Below, in pieces: positions 22,196 through 28,333 of a stretch of 30,715 nucleotides of DNA (its first letter is position 1; every line of letters begins with the position of its first letter). Both the position numbers and the translations under genes were made by a program. The notes beneath the pieces are model-generated. The model ran no database searches. It saw nothing but the letters and a program-made list of their open reading frames with translations, and was not told the DNA's origin. Origin of the DNA: CAYWEP01 sp964457405 (lineage in GTDB: Bacteria > Patescibacteriota > Microgenomatia > Levybacterales > UBA12049); NCBI GenBank assembly GCA_964457405.1, contig CAYWEP010000007.1:1-30715 (forward strand). Reading direction: 5' to 3'.

Positions 22196-22257
22196 GTTAA
22201 TACTTTCTTGTAGTGATGTATCAATACGTCACTACAAGCGCACCGCCCAGGACGGTG
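22190..22257 (-). promoter_or_regulatory. Alternative RNA structures of the histidine attenuator
   Basis: Minus-strand order: hairpin 1:2 CACCG (22257-22253) with CGGTG (22245-22241); hairpin B CTTGTAGTGA (22238-22229) with TCACTACAAG (22216-22207); then the terminator. The antiterminator pairs GGCGGTG (22247-22241) with CACCGCC (22196-22190), a perfect 7-bp helix that consumes both the 3' arm of hairpin 1:2 and the whole 5' arm of the terminator. Hairpin B would stack inside it. Thus 1:2 + terminator and antiterminator are mutually exclusive. Confidence 0.85.
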
Positions 22258-22304
22258 TCATGATGATTTATTGATTTGTTAGCTTGTTTTATGTTGTTGT
22301 TCAT
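22221..22304 (-). CDS. Histidine leader peptide (27 aa)
   Basis: Begins at ATG 22304, four bases after the TAA of the TrpR-like gene, and ends at TGA 22223-22221. The peptide is MNNNIKQANKSINHH followed by DTVLGGALVVTY. The two adjacent His codons (CAT CAT, 22265-22260) lie directly before the 5' arm of hairpin 1:2. A ribosome stalled there for lack of charged tRNA-His would cover that arm and free the antiterminator; a ribosome reaching the stop codon (in the loop of hairpin B) would allow termination. AAGGA, 12 bases upstream and within the preceding gene, could serve as ribosome binding site. Confidence 0.8.
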   Translation of the reverse strand: MNNNIKQANKSINHHDTVLGGALVVTY

Positions 22305-22308
22305 ATGT

Positions 22309-22590
22309 TTATTTTATCCTTCCAAGTATCAGTTGATAGCCTCCCATGCCATTTGTGAGCCATTTCTGGATCCTAGCGATAGTAGTGCTACTCATACCTG
22401 TTTCTTTTTCAATTTTGGTATATTGCGTTTTTTTATCAAGCATTCTTGCGACTTTCCAACGATTGGCAAATTCTTTCAGTTCTGCCTCTGTCAGTAAGTC
22501 TCGAAAAAACTTTTTACATTCTTCTTCTGTGGTAAGAAAGAGAATAGCTTTAAACAGTTCTTTCTCTGCATGGCTAGGTTTATATTGCAT
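22309..22590 (-). CDS. TrpR/YerC-family DNA-binding repressor, candidate histidine regulator
   Basis: A 93-aa all-helical protein of the TrpR superfamily, closest in look to the YerC/YecD group. Visible are the N-terminal helices (HAEKELFKAILFLTTEEECKKFFRDLL), TEAELKEFANRWKVARML and the helix-turn-helix (YTKIEKETGMSSTTIARIQKWL, recognition core SSTTIARIQ) ending in GMGGYQLIL. YerC-like proteins have been proposed to regulate histidine genes in Firmicutes, which fits the hisG and His leader directly downstream. Two palindromes on its own promoter suggest autoregulation. No Shine-Dalgarno sequence; one palindrome abuts the ATG. Confidence 0.9.
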   Translation of the reverse strand: MQYKPSHAEKELFKAILFLTTEEECKKFFRDLLTEAELKEFANRWKVARMLDKKTQYTKIEKETGMSSTTIARIQKWLTNGMGGYQLILGRIK

Positions 22591-22643
22591 ACTTTAGTTT
22601 AATAAAGCAGAGATATGCTAACACTTTAGCTTGATAAAGTCAA
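22591..22643 (-). promoter_or_regulatory. Promoter with two palindromic operators of the TrpR-like regulator
   Basis: Minus strand: -35 TTGACT (22643-22638), 17-bp spacer, -10 TAGCAT (22620-22615), predicted start near 22608. Operator 1 is the perfect inverted repeat ACTTTA-gcttga-TAAAGT (22623-22640), lying across the -35 and spacer. Operator 2 is ACTTTA-gtttaa-TAAAGC (22591-22608), one base short of perfect, lying between the start site and the ATG. The centres are 32 bp apart, about three helical turns, so two dimers could bind on the same face. Confidence 0.8.
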
Positions 22644-22654
22644 GTAGCAAAAAA

Positions 22655-23755
22655 TTAGAGTGCTATGAGGCTTTTTGGGGATTTTGTGAGCTGGATGAGT
22701 TGATTGTTATGGATTACAAACAAATCCTCGATGCGGACGCCGCCGAAGTTGGGAATGTATATGCCGGGTTCAATAGAAAATACCATACCATCCTCCAATA
22801 ATTGTTTTGATTTTGGTGATAGCGATGGTGCTTCGTGGACTTCAATCCCGATGCCATGCCCGAGAGAGTGGGGAGTAGTGGGGAATCCTGAATCGATTAT
22901 ATATTTTCTAGCAACACGATCTACTTCTGAAGCTTTAAGAGAGGTTTTGTTGGAAGTTATAAGTCCTAAGTTATAAGTTATAAGTTGGATTGCATTTTGC
23001 TGCGCTATTCGAACTGTTTCATATATCTTTTTTTGTTTCTCCGTGGGTTTGCCGAAAAATACTGTTCTGGTCATGTCGGAGCAGTAGTTGTCAAATTTTA
23101 CGCCGAAGTCAAGGAGCACAAAGCTGTTGGCTTTTAGTTTGGTATCCCCTGTCTGATGGTGAGGGATTGCGGCGTTTGCGCCAAATGCGACGATTGAGGG
23201 GAAAGAAAGATCAGCACCCTGTTTTTTAATATATAACTCCAGCTCAAATGCGAGTTGCTTTTCTGTTATACCGGCTTTGATTTGTTTGAGGATATAGGTG
23301 AACGCTTTATCGTTAATCTTGCATGCCTGTTTTATTGCATGGATCTCAGACTCGTCTTTCCTAATCCGAAGATCACCGATACTAAAATGATTTAAATCAT
23401 TTAAGTAGCGGGAAAATATTTTGTGTTCGGAAACGCTGATATTATTCTCATCAAACCCGCACTTTTTTATCTGGTGTTTTTTAACAAGTTTTTTCAATAT
23501 TTCTTTTAGGGAATTTTGTATTGTTCTTTCGATAAGTGTAAAAGTTGAAACATTCCTCCTTATTGCTTCTGCGTATCTTCCATCAGTAATAATGTAATTT
23601 CCTTTTTTTGCAATGAGTAAAAACGCTTCACGCTCTTCTGCAGCAAAATTTGAGAAACCAGTGAGGTAGCAGATGTCATAAACATCTGATATGAGGACAG
23701 CGTCGAGTCTTTTCTTTTCAAGAAGGGCGTGAAGTTTTTTTATCCGGTCATTCAT
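22655..23755 (-). CDS. M24-family metallopeptidase, Xaa-Pro aminopeptidase/dipeptidase type
   Basis: Pita-bread-fold peptidase removing residues next to proline. The N-terminal creatinase-like domain (1-125: VLISDVYDICYLTGFSNF) is followed by the catalytic domain with all five metal ligands visible: Asp in LLDFGVKF, Asp in SDMTRTVFFG, His in HSLGHGIGIEVHE, Glu in FSIEPGIYIP and Glu in GGVRIEDL. At 366 aa it has the usual length. The segment QLITYNLGLITSN is encoded by a 35-bp heptamer repeat and is an insertion before the ASEVDRVAR helix. Its start overlaps the preceding secreted-protein gene by 4 bp. Confidence 0.95.
   Translation of the reverse strand: MNDRIKKLHALLEKKRLDAVLISDVYDICYLTGFSNFAAEEREAFLLIAKKGNYIITDGRYAEAIRRNVSTFTLIERTIQNSLKEILKKLVKKHQIKKCGFDENNISVSEHKIFSRYLNDLNHFSIGDLRIRKDESEIHAIKQACKINDKAFTYILKQIKAGITEKQLAFELELYIKKQGADLSFPSIVAFGANAAIPHHQTGDTKLKANSFVLLDFGVKFDNYCSDMTRTVFFGKPTEKQKKIYETVRIAQQNAIQLITYNLGLITSNKTSLKASEVDRVARKYIIDSGFPTTPHSLGHGIGIEVHEAPSLSPKSKQLLEDGMVFSIEPGIYIPNFGGVRIEDLFVIHNNQLIQLTKSPKSLIAL
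22954..22988. repeat. Heptamer array inside the M24 peptidase gene
   Basis: Plus-strand units AAGTTAT, AAGTCCT, AAGTTAT, AAGTTAT, AAGTTGG. The first 28 bp are identical to 2259-2286 between ssb and rpsR. On the coding (minus) strand it gives the residues ITYNLGLITSN without interrupting the frame. Confidence 0.85.
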
Positions 23756-24570
23756 CGTATCGGCGTTATCTTCTTCCCGCTTCCGGTTGAGGGTGTGACT
23801 TCATCATCATCTTGCAACGCAGCATCGGGAAGCTTGATTCTCGGATTCTTCGGGAGCTCCGGAAGAAGAAGTACTCGAGATGCGACAATACGGCCTGGAT
23901 TTTTCTTATCGGGAAAACCTACAATACTTATCCGTTCCCCGGGTGTGATCTTGGAAAAACCCGCCCTTACCACGCCGTCTTCTCTACTGTAGGTTGCTGT
24001 TTTTGTCACGTTTTCGACATCAACCGTTATTTCTTTTCCCTCTTCCGAGAGCACTATCAGCGAGAATTCGTCATCATTTGTACTTTGTACCTGTCCGTTT
24101 ATAAAAACCGGAATGATAAATGTATTGATGAATCGTCCTAAAAGTTTGTGGGACTGCTTGTTATACAGTCCGATTATGCTTAGCTTTGTTCCTTTTGCAA
24201 TGTCAGAGATGCCAAATCCTTTCTGTGATGTGGAGGAAAATTCGGTTATCTCATCAACGCTGACAATTCTGGTGTCGTTATCGATATCGGTAAGAGTTAT
24301 TTGCGTATCTGAGACTTCGGTAACAATGCCGATAATACCGCGTTTTTCAACCAAGTTTAACTGCGCAACACGAGACGCAATACGCTCTTTTAAATCGCTT
24401 ATCTGCTCGCTTAATGCATCAAATTTTGATTTATCAGTCGGCGCTACCGATGGGGTTGTCGTAGATTTTTTGGTAGGGGATTGGGCATATGCAGGATGAA
24501 AAAAGAATAAAAAATTAAATATAAAAAAGAAAAAATACAGATTAAAAATCAAAAATATTTTATATTTCAT
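23752..24570 (-). CDS. Exported protein with repeated DUF5666-like beta domains
   Basis: A 272-aa exported protein. The N-terminus is a very Phe-rich signal peptide (about 1-29) with a plausible cleavage site after AYA. A Ser/Thr/Pro-rich stretch and a short coiled coil (LSEQISDLKERIASRVAQL) follow. Two or three beta-rich modules have the pattern GIIGIVTEVSDTQITLTD ... RIVSVDEIT and GKEITVDVENVTKTATY ... ITPGERISIVG, resembling the OB-like DUF5666 type seen in extracytoplasmic proteins. The C-terminus is disordered and acidic, then basic. Function unknown. It lies in an operon with the anchored protein upstream and the peptidase downstream. Confidence 0.75.
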   Translation of the reverse strand: MKYKIFLIFNLYFFFFIFNFLFFFHPAYAQSPTKKSTTTPSVAPTDKSKFDALSEQISDLKERIASRVAQLNLVEKRGIIGIVTEVSDTQITLTDIDNDTRIVSVDEITEFSSTSQKGFGISDIAKGTKLSIIGLYNKQSHKLLGRFINTFIIPVFINGQVQSTNDDEFSLIVLSEEGKEITVDVENVTKTATYSREDGVVRAGFSKITPGERISIVGFPDKKNPGRIVASRVLLLPELPKNPRIKLPDAALQDDDEVTPSTGSGKKITPIR

Positions 24571-24601
24571 ATGTATATTTACTATTTAATATTTACTTTT
24601 T

Positions 24602-25030
24602 TTAAAAGCTTTCGGTTGAAAAGCTTACCGTTCTTATTACTTTCTTTTCTCCGCCGTCCGGGAATATCGCTGTAATTTGGATGATGTTTGCACCATTACT
24701 AATCGTTTGCGTGGTACTAAAATTGCCGTTTTGCGCTGGCGTTATTATCTGCTCATCCGTTTCCGTGGTGACAATGATTGTTGCGTCTTTGACTGTTTTC
24801 CCAGCAATAGTAATTGTTTTATTATTTACTACTTCTTCGTCTTTCGGGCTGTCAACTGCCAAAATATACCCACTCGTATCCGGTGTCGGGGTTGCTTTGA
24901 GCGTTTGTGTAGTGTTTGTCTCTTTTTGCGGGATGACTTTGGTTGATTGGTAAAAGTAGAATGCGACTCCGGCGACCCCAAGGCCGATGAGGAGTGCGAT
25001 AAATGAAAGTATCAATCGTTCAGCTTTCAT
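24602..25030 (-). CDS. Membrane-anchored protein with one Ig-like domain
   Basis: The ATG at 25030 gives 142 aa; the ORF extends upstream to 25456 but that part lies antisense to the metallo-beta-lactamase-like gene and lacks coding character. MKAERLILSF begins a single N-terminal membrane anchor (about 5-28), followed by a Thr/Pro-rich linker (35-55) and a beta-sandwich domain (LAVDSPKDEEVVNNKTITIAGKTVKDATIIV, with the family-like core NGNFSTTQTISNGANIIQI). This matches bacterial Ig-like cell-surface modules (Big/glucodextranase-like). It probably sits on the outer face of the membrane. First gene of the operon leading to the secreted protein and M24 peptidase. Confidence 0.75.
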   Translation of the reverse strand: MKAERLILSFIALLIGLGVAGVAFYFYQSTKVIPQKETNTTQTLKATPTPDTSGYILAVDSPKDEEVVNNKTITIAGKTVKDATIIVTTETDEQIITPAQNGNFSTTQTISNGANIIQITAIFPDGGEKKVIRTVSFSTESF

Positions 25031-25128
25031 GGATAAACCGCGAAACAACGCAGAATAGCATAAGTTTAGAACAGGTTCTACAAAGGACAGTGGAAATAGT
25101 TCCATGATGATACGGTAAAAGAATCCTC

Positions 25129-25158
25129 TTGTCAAGAAAAGTGGATGTGTGTTAGGAT
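25129..25158 (+). promoter_or_regulatory. Leaderless promoter of the MBL-like gene
   Basis: TTGTCA (25129-25134), 18-bp spacer, TAGGAT (25153-25158). The predicted start coincides with the ATG at 25166, which supports that start over the ATGs at 25145 and 25157. Confidence 0.45.
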
Positions 25159-25165
25159 GGGGTAC

Positions 25166-25672
25166 ATGGAAATAGCGCTGCTTCCGAAAAATGGTTTGAA
25201 AATGAAGGGAAAAAACGCTACTATCCTTGTTGATGCTTCGGATAAAACAATAGTGCATAGCGCAGTAATTCTTCTTAATGAAAATACAGAAGCAAAACGA
25301 ACTGAGACTGTTTTTATACAAGGGCCAGGAGAATATGAAGTTGGTGGCATAAAAATTGGGGGTTATAGAAACAATACATTTGTTGCATATAGCATAACTG
25401 TTGATACCATAGACATATTGCTCGGAACAGCTGAAGCGCTTGAAAATATGCAGCAAAAATTAAAAGAGCATCATATTCTCATTGTTTCAACGAATTCCCT
25501 GATTGATTCCTCATTTGTTACAAGCCTTGCCTCAAATGCAGTGCTTTTTTATGGTGAAAAAGGAAGTGAGGTTATCAAAGGGTTTGCCTCGGAAGCGGTA
25601 AAGAAGCTCGCAAAATACCAGGTTACAAAAGACAAATTACCACAAGAGATGGAGACGATACTATTAGCTTAA
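25166..25672 (+). CDS. Degenerate metallo-beta-lactamase-fold protein
   Basis: The ATG at 25166 (MEIALLPKNGLKMKGKNATILVD) gives 168 aa. IQGPGEYEVGGIKIGG, followed by VAYSITVDTIDILLGT and later VLFYGEKGSEV, resembles the UlaG-like metallo-beta-lactamase proteins common in candidate-phyla genomes (GPGEYE is characteristic). However, the HxHxDH metal-binding motif and the other ligands are absent, and the protein is shorter than the usual 200-230 aa. Catalysis by the classical mechanism is therefore unlikely; it may be a binding or structural relative. It is divergent from the anchored-protein gene and lies ahead of dnaB, with a palindromic repeat between. Confidence 0.7.
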   Translation: MEIALLPKNGLKMKGKNATILVDASDKTIVHSAVILLNENTEAKRTETVFIQGPGEYEVGGIKIGGYRNNTFVAYSITVDTIDILLGTAEALENMQQKLKEHHILIVSTNSLIDSSFVTSLASNAVLFYGEKGSEVIKGFASEAVKKLAKYQVTKDKLPQEMETILLA

Positions 25673-25676
25673 TAGA

Positions 25677-25792
25677 CGATAGATGGTAGAGCATAGAAGA
25701 TAGGTTTTGAAGATAGAAGGTGGAAGATGGATTCTATCCTCTATTTTCTATCATCTACCACTACTTTCTACCTTCTATTATCTATCGTCAAA
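25677..25792. repeat. Long imperfect palindrome of degenerate heptamers (copy 2)
   Basis: Immediately upstream of dnaB. The left arm can be cut into 7-bp units GATAGAT, GGTAGAG, CATAGAA, GATAGGT, (TTTGAA), GATAGAA, GGTGGAA, GATGGAT; the right arm is the complement (CTATCCT, CTATTTT, CTATCAT, CTACCAC, CTACTTT, CTACCTT, CTATTAT, CTATCGT). The ends GACGATAGAT / ATCTATCGTC are perfectly complementary. Related to 11078-11204. Confidence 0.8.
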
Positions 25793-25801
25793 CGAAACTC
25801 T

Positions 25802-27127
25802 ATGGTAAAGCTCAAGACTCCTCCCCATAATGACGAGGCAGAACGAAGCGTCTTAGGCGGTATTCTTATAGACAAAGACGCGATCAACGTCGTATCTGAG
25901 CTTCTTCTCCCACACCATTTTTACAATGACATGCATAGTATGATTTATGAAGCGATGCTTAGACTGTATGAAGAAAGAAAGCCGATTGATCTCCTGACAC
26001 TCACAGCACAATTTAAGAAAAATAAAACAAATACAAAAATAGAATCAACCTACCTCACCGAATTGGTCGAGAGCGTTCCCACAGCAGCAAATATTGCAAC
26101 ATACGCACACCTTGTTAAGGAAGCATTTACCAAACGGTCATTGATACAAGCGGGTACGCGTATTGCAGAGATGGGATATGAGGAAGACGTCGAGGTAAAA
26201 GAGGTTCTCGATAAAGCAGAATCATCACTTTTTTCTATTTCACAGGGGCATATAACGCGTGGCTTTGTTCCTGTTAAGCAAACACTGGCTGAAAGTTTTG
26301 ATAGAATTGATGAACTGCATCGAAAAGGAGAGGGGGGGCTGCGCGGAGTTGCTACCGGATTTGTTGATCTTGACAGTATGCTTTCTGGCATGCAAAATGC
26401 AAACCTTCTGATTTTAGCTGCTCGTCCTGGGCAAGGAAAAACAGCGATGGTGTTAAATATCGCGCAACACATAGCAGTGAATGAGAAAAAGTCAGTTGGC
26501 ATTTTCTCTTTGGAAATGAGCAAAGAAGAACTGGTTGATCGACTCATTGTCGCGCAAGCAGATGTGGATGCTTGGCGCTTTAAGACAGGAAAGTTAACAG
26601 ATCCTGACTACGTCAAGCTTTCAGACGCAATGGGAGAGCTCGGAGACGCGCCGCTTTTTATCGATGACACACCCGGTTTGTCACTTGCGGAAATGAGGAG
26701 CAAAGCAAGACGCCTGCAACTTGAACACAAGGTAGGGTTGTTTATCGTTGATTATCTCCAGCTTGTCGATCCTGGAAGGCGTTATGATAATCGCGTCCAG
26801 GAAGTCTCAATAGTATCACAGGCCTTAAAAAATTTAGCGCGCGAATTAAATATCCCAGTGTTATCTGCTTCACAGTTGTCACGTGCTGTTGAGCATAGAG
26901 GAGAAAAAAAACCGCAACTTGCAGATCTTCGTGAATCGGGCGCGATTGAGCAAGACGCAGATGTCGTGATGTTTTTGTATCGGCCGGACAATGATGTGTC
27001 AGGGACACTCATTCCAACAAATCTTCTCATTGCCAAGCATCGCAATGGTCGGACAGGAGAAATCCCTTTACTTTTTCGTGGTGATAGGATACGATTTCTA
27101 AATGTGGAGAAACACAAAGCAGTATAG
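25802..27127 (+). CDS. dnaB: Replicative DNA helicase DnaB
   Basis: Hexameric 5'-3' helicase of the replication fork. The ATG at 25802 (MVKLKTPPHNDEAERSVLGGIL) matches the family start; the ORF extension to 25727 reads through the palindrome. The N-terminal primase-interacting domain (about 10-150) is followed by the RecA-like domain with Walker A (ARPGQGKTAMVLNIA; the family more often has ARPSMGKT), SLEMSKEELVDRL, Walker B (LFIVDYLQLV), SQLSRAVEHRGEKKPQLADLRESG (core DLRESGAIEQDAD) and RNGRTG near the end. Length 441 aa is normal and there is no intein. No strong Shine-Dalgarno sequence is seen. Confidence 0.97.
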   Translation: MVKLKTPPHNDEAERSVLGGILIDKDAINVVSELLLPHHFYNDMHSMIYEAMLRLYEERKPIDLLTLTAQFKKNKTNTKIESTYLTELVESVPTAANIATYAHLVKEAFTKRSLIQAGTRIAEMGYEEDVEVKEVLDKAESSLFSISQGHITRGFVPVKQTLAESFDRIDELHRKGEGGLRGVATGFVDLDSMLSGMQNANLLILAARPGQGKTAMVLNIAQHIAVNEKKSVGIFSLEMSKEELVDRLIVAQADVDAWRFKTGKLTDPDYVKLSDAMGELGDAPLFIDDTPGLSLAEMRSKARRLQLEHKVGLFIVDYLQLVDPGRRYDNRVQEVSIVSQALKNLARELNIPVLSASQLSRAVEHRGEKKPQLADLRESGAIEQDADVVMFLYRPDNDVSGTLIPTNLLIAKHRNGRTGEIPLLFRGDRIRFLNVEKHKAV

Positions 27128-27149
27128 TCTGAAGGGGGGTGAGTAAGCA

Positions 27150-27353
27150 ATGACGGATGATCCAACAATGCCAACACCAGGAATGCCAGGTACACCAACA
27201 CCCCCGCCTGCGGGTGGAGATATACCGAGTCCGCTACCCCCAGTTCAACAGCCAGAACCAACACCGCCTGCTCCGCAGCCGCCGACAACACCACCACCGG
27301 CGCCAGAGCCGCCTGCGGGTGGAGGAGGTACACCTCCTGGTCAACCGATGTAA
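27150..27353 (+). CDS. Proline-rich small protein (67 aa)
   Basis: An ORF of 67 aa starting MTDDPTMPTPGMPGTPTPPP, with roughly half Pro and Gly and many Thr/Gln residues; PPAGG occurs twice, so it is internally repetitive. It has a very strong Shine-Dalgarno (GGGGGGTGAG) 6-9 bases before the ATG, which argues for real translation. There is no signal peptide, membrane segment or recognisable domain; it would be intrinsically disordered. It follows dnaB by 22 bp and may be co-transcribed. Function unknown. Confidence 0.6.
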   Translation: MTDDPTMPTPGMPGTPTPPPAGGDIPSPLPPVQQPEPTPPAPQPPTTPPPAPEPPAGGGGTPPGQPM

Positions 27354-27375
27354 TAATTGGGTGACTTTATTCTGT

Positions 27376-27434
27376 ATGCCGTCGTCCCAGGTGTCATAAA
27401 ATTGCAATTGCAAAATCTGGGATGACGGCATCCC
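27376..27434. repeat. Palindrome between the Pro-rich gene and the iron permease gene
   Basis: ATGCCGTCGTCCCAG at the left and CTGGGATGACGGCAT at the right are complementary over 15 bases with one G-T mismatch. They are separated by about 27 bp that contain a second small palindrome, TTGCAATTGCAA. No U-tract follows, so it looks like a repeat or a processing signal rather than an intrinsic terminator, though it could still end the dnaB transcript. Confidence 0.6.
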
Positions 27435-27453
27435 ATGCAACTAAACTCATACC

Positions 27454-27482
27454 TTGACAGTATAAGTTAGATATTTTATAGT
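27454..27482 (+). promoter_or_regulatory. Promoter of the iron permease gene
   Basis: Perfect TTGACA (27454-27459), 17-bp spacer, TATAGT (27477-27482). Predicted start near 27489, only about 8 bases before the ATG at 27497. No Fur-like 19-bp palindrome is evident around it. Confidence 0.75.
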
Positions 27483-27496
27483 AGGGGAATCCTTGT

Positions 27497-28330
27497 ATGT
27501 TTGCCACAGGGCTCATAACGTTTCGCGAAACACTTGAAGTAGCACTCGTCGTCGGCATCCTCCTGACATTTTTTACCAAAACAAGACAAACACAGTTTAA
27601 CAAGTATGTCTGGTACGGCGTAACAGGAGGCGTGGGGCTGTCTATTCTTCTCGCCTTTGTTCTTTATATCACTTTCGGAGGCTTTGAAGGGAAAACGGAA
27701 GAGATATTTGAAGGTATCCTGATGTTTGCAACGGCGGGATTTCTGACATGGATGATCCTCTGGGTCCACAGGCAAAAAGGAATTGCGACCAAGCTTCAAA
27801 AGAAAGCACAGTACCACATTCAAAAAGGCTATCCTCTTGGTATCGTATTTTTAACTATTACATCCGTTATCCGTGAAGGAGTTGAGACAGTGTTTTATCT
27901 CCGCGCAATAAGTGTATTAGCAGGAGGAAGTCAGCTCGCCGGTGCATTACTTGGTATGGGTTTTGCGATCGGATTGGGGTATGCAATATTTCGCTATAGC
28001 CTGAAGATTAATCTAGCCAAGCTGCTCCAGATTTCAGGAGCTATACTATTATTGTTCGCTGCGGGTCTAGTCGCGCATGGAGTACATGAGTTTCAGGAGG
28101 CAGGGGTATTGCCGATTTTTTCCTTTGATCCGCTGCTGAATATCTCTCATATCCTTGATAACGGTAGTTTTTTAGGCAGTATTCTTCGAACATTGTTCGG
28201 ATACACGGCAAAACCAACGATACTTGAACTCTTATCATACGGATCCTATGTTTTTCTCATTTTCTTCATTGAAAATATCACCGATAGAATGCTTCTTGCA
28301 AAAAAAGCGACAGTTATTAATAATAGGTAA
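27497..28330 (+). CDS. FTR1/EfeU-family iron permease
   Basis: Integral membrane permease for iron uptake. Both REXXE iron-binding motifs are present in membrane helices: RETLE (residues 10-14) and REGVE (126-130). The acidic segment EEIFEG (68-73) is also typical. Seven membrane segments can be counted over 277 aa, matching EfeU. There is no EfeO (imelysin) or EfeB peroxidase gene alongside and no multicopper oxidase; instead a flavodoxin gene follows after 3 bp. Whether it takes up Fe(II) or Fe(III) cannot be told from sequence. Confidence 0.93.
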   Translation: MFATGLITFRETLEVALVVGILLTFFTKTRQTQFNKYVWYGVTGGVGLSILLAFVLYITFGGFEGKTEEIFEGILMFATAGFLTWMILWVHRQKGIATKLQKKAQYHIQKGYPLGIVFLTITSVIREGVETVFYLRAISVLAGGSQLAGALLGMGFAIGLGYAIFRYSLKINLAKLLQISGAILLLFAAGLVAHGVHEFQEAGVLPIFSFDPLLNISHILDNGSFLGSILRTLFGYTAKPTILELLSYGSYVFLIFFIENITDRMLLAKKATVINNR

Positions 28331-28333
28331 CAG

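Noticed and set aside
22160..22304. T-box riboswitch as the explanation for the hisG leader
   Set aside because: No T-box consensus or specifier-loop layout; the leader ORF with His codons and the 1:2/antiterminator/terminator geometry explains the region better.
24602..25456. Full 284-aa ORF on the minus strand
   Set aside because: The upstream half is antisense to the MBL-like gene and lacks coding character; the membrane-anchor start at 25030 is convincing.
25727..25801. Upstream extension of dnaB
   Set aside because: It reads through the heptamer palindrome; the conserved DnaB start is at 25802.
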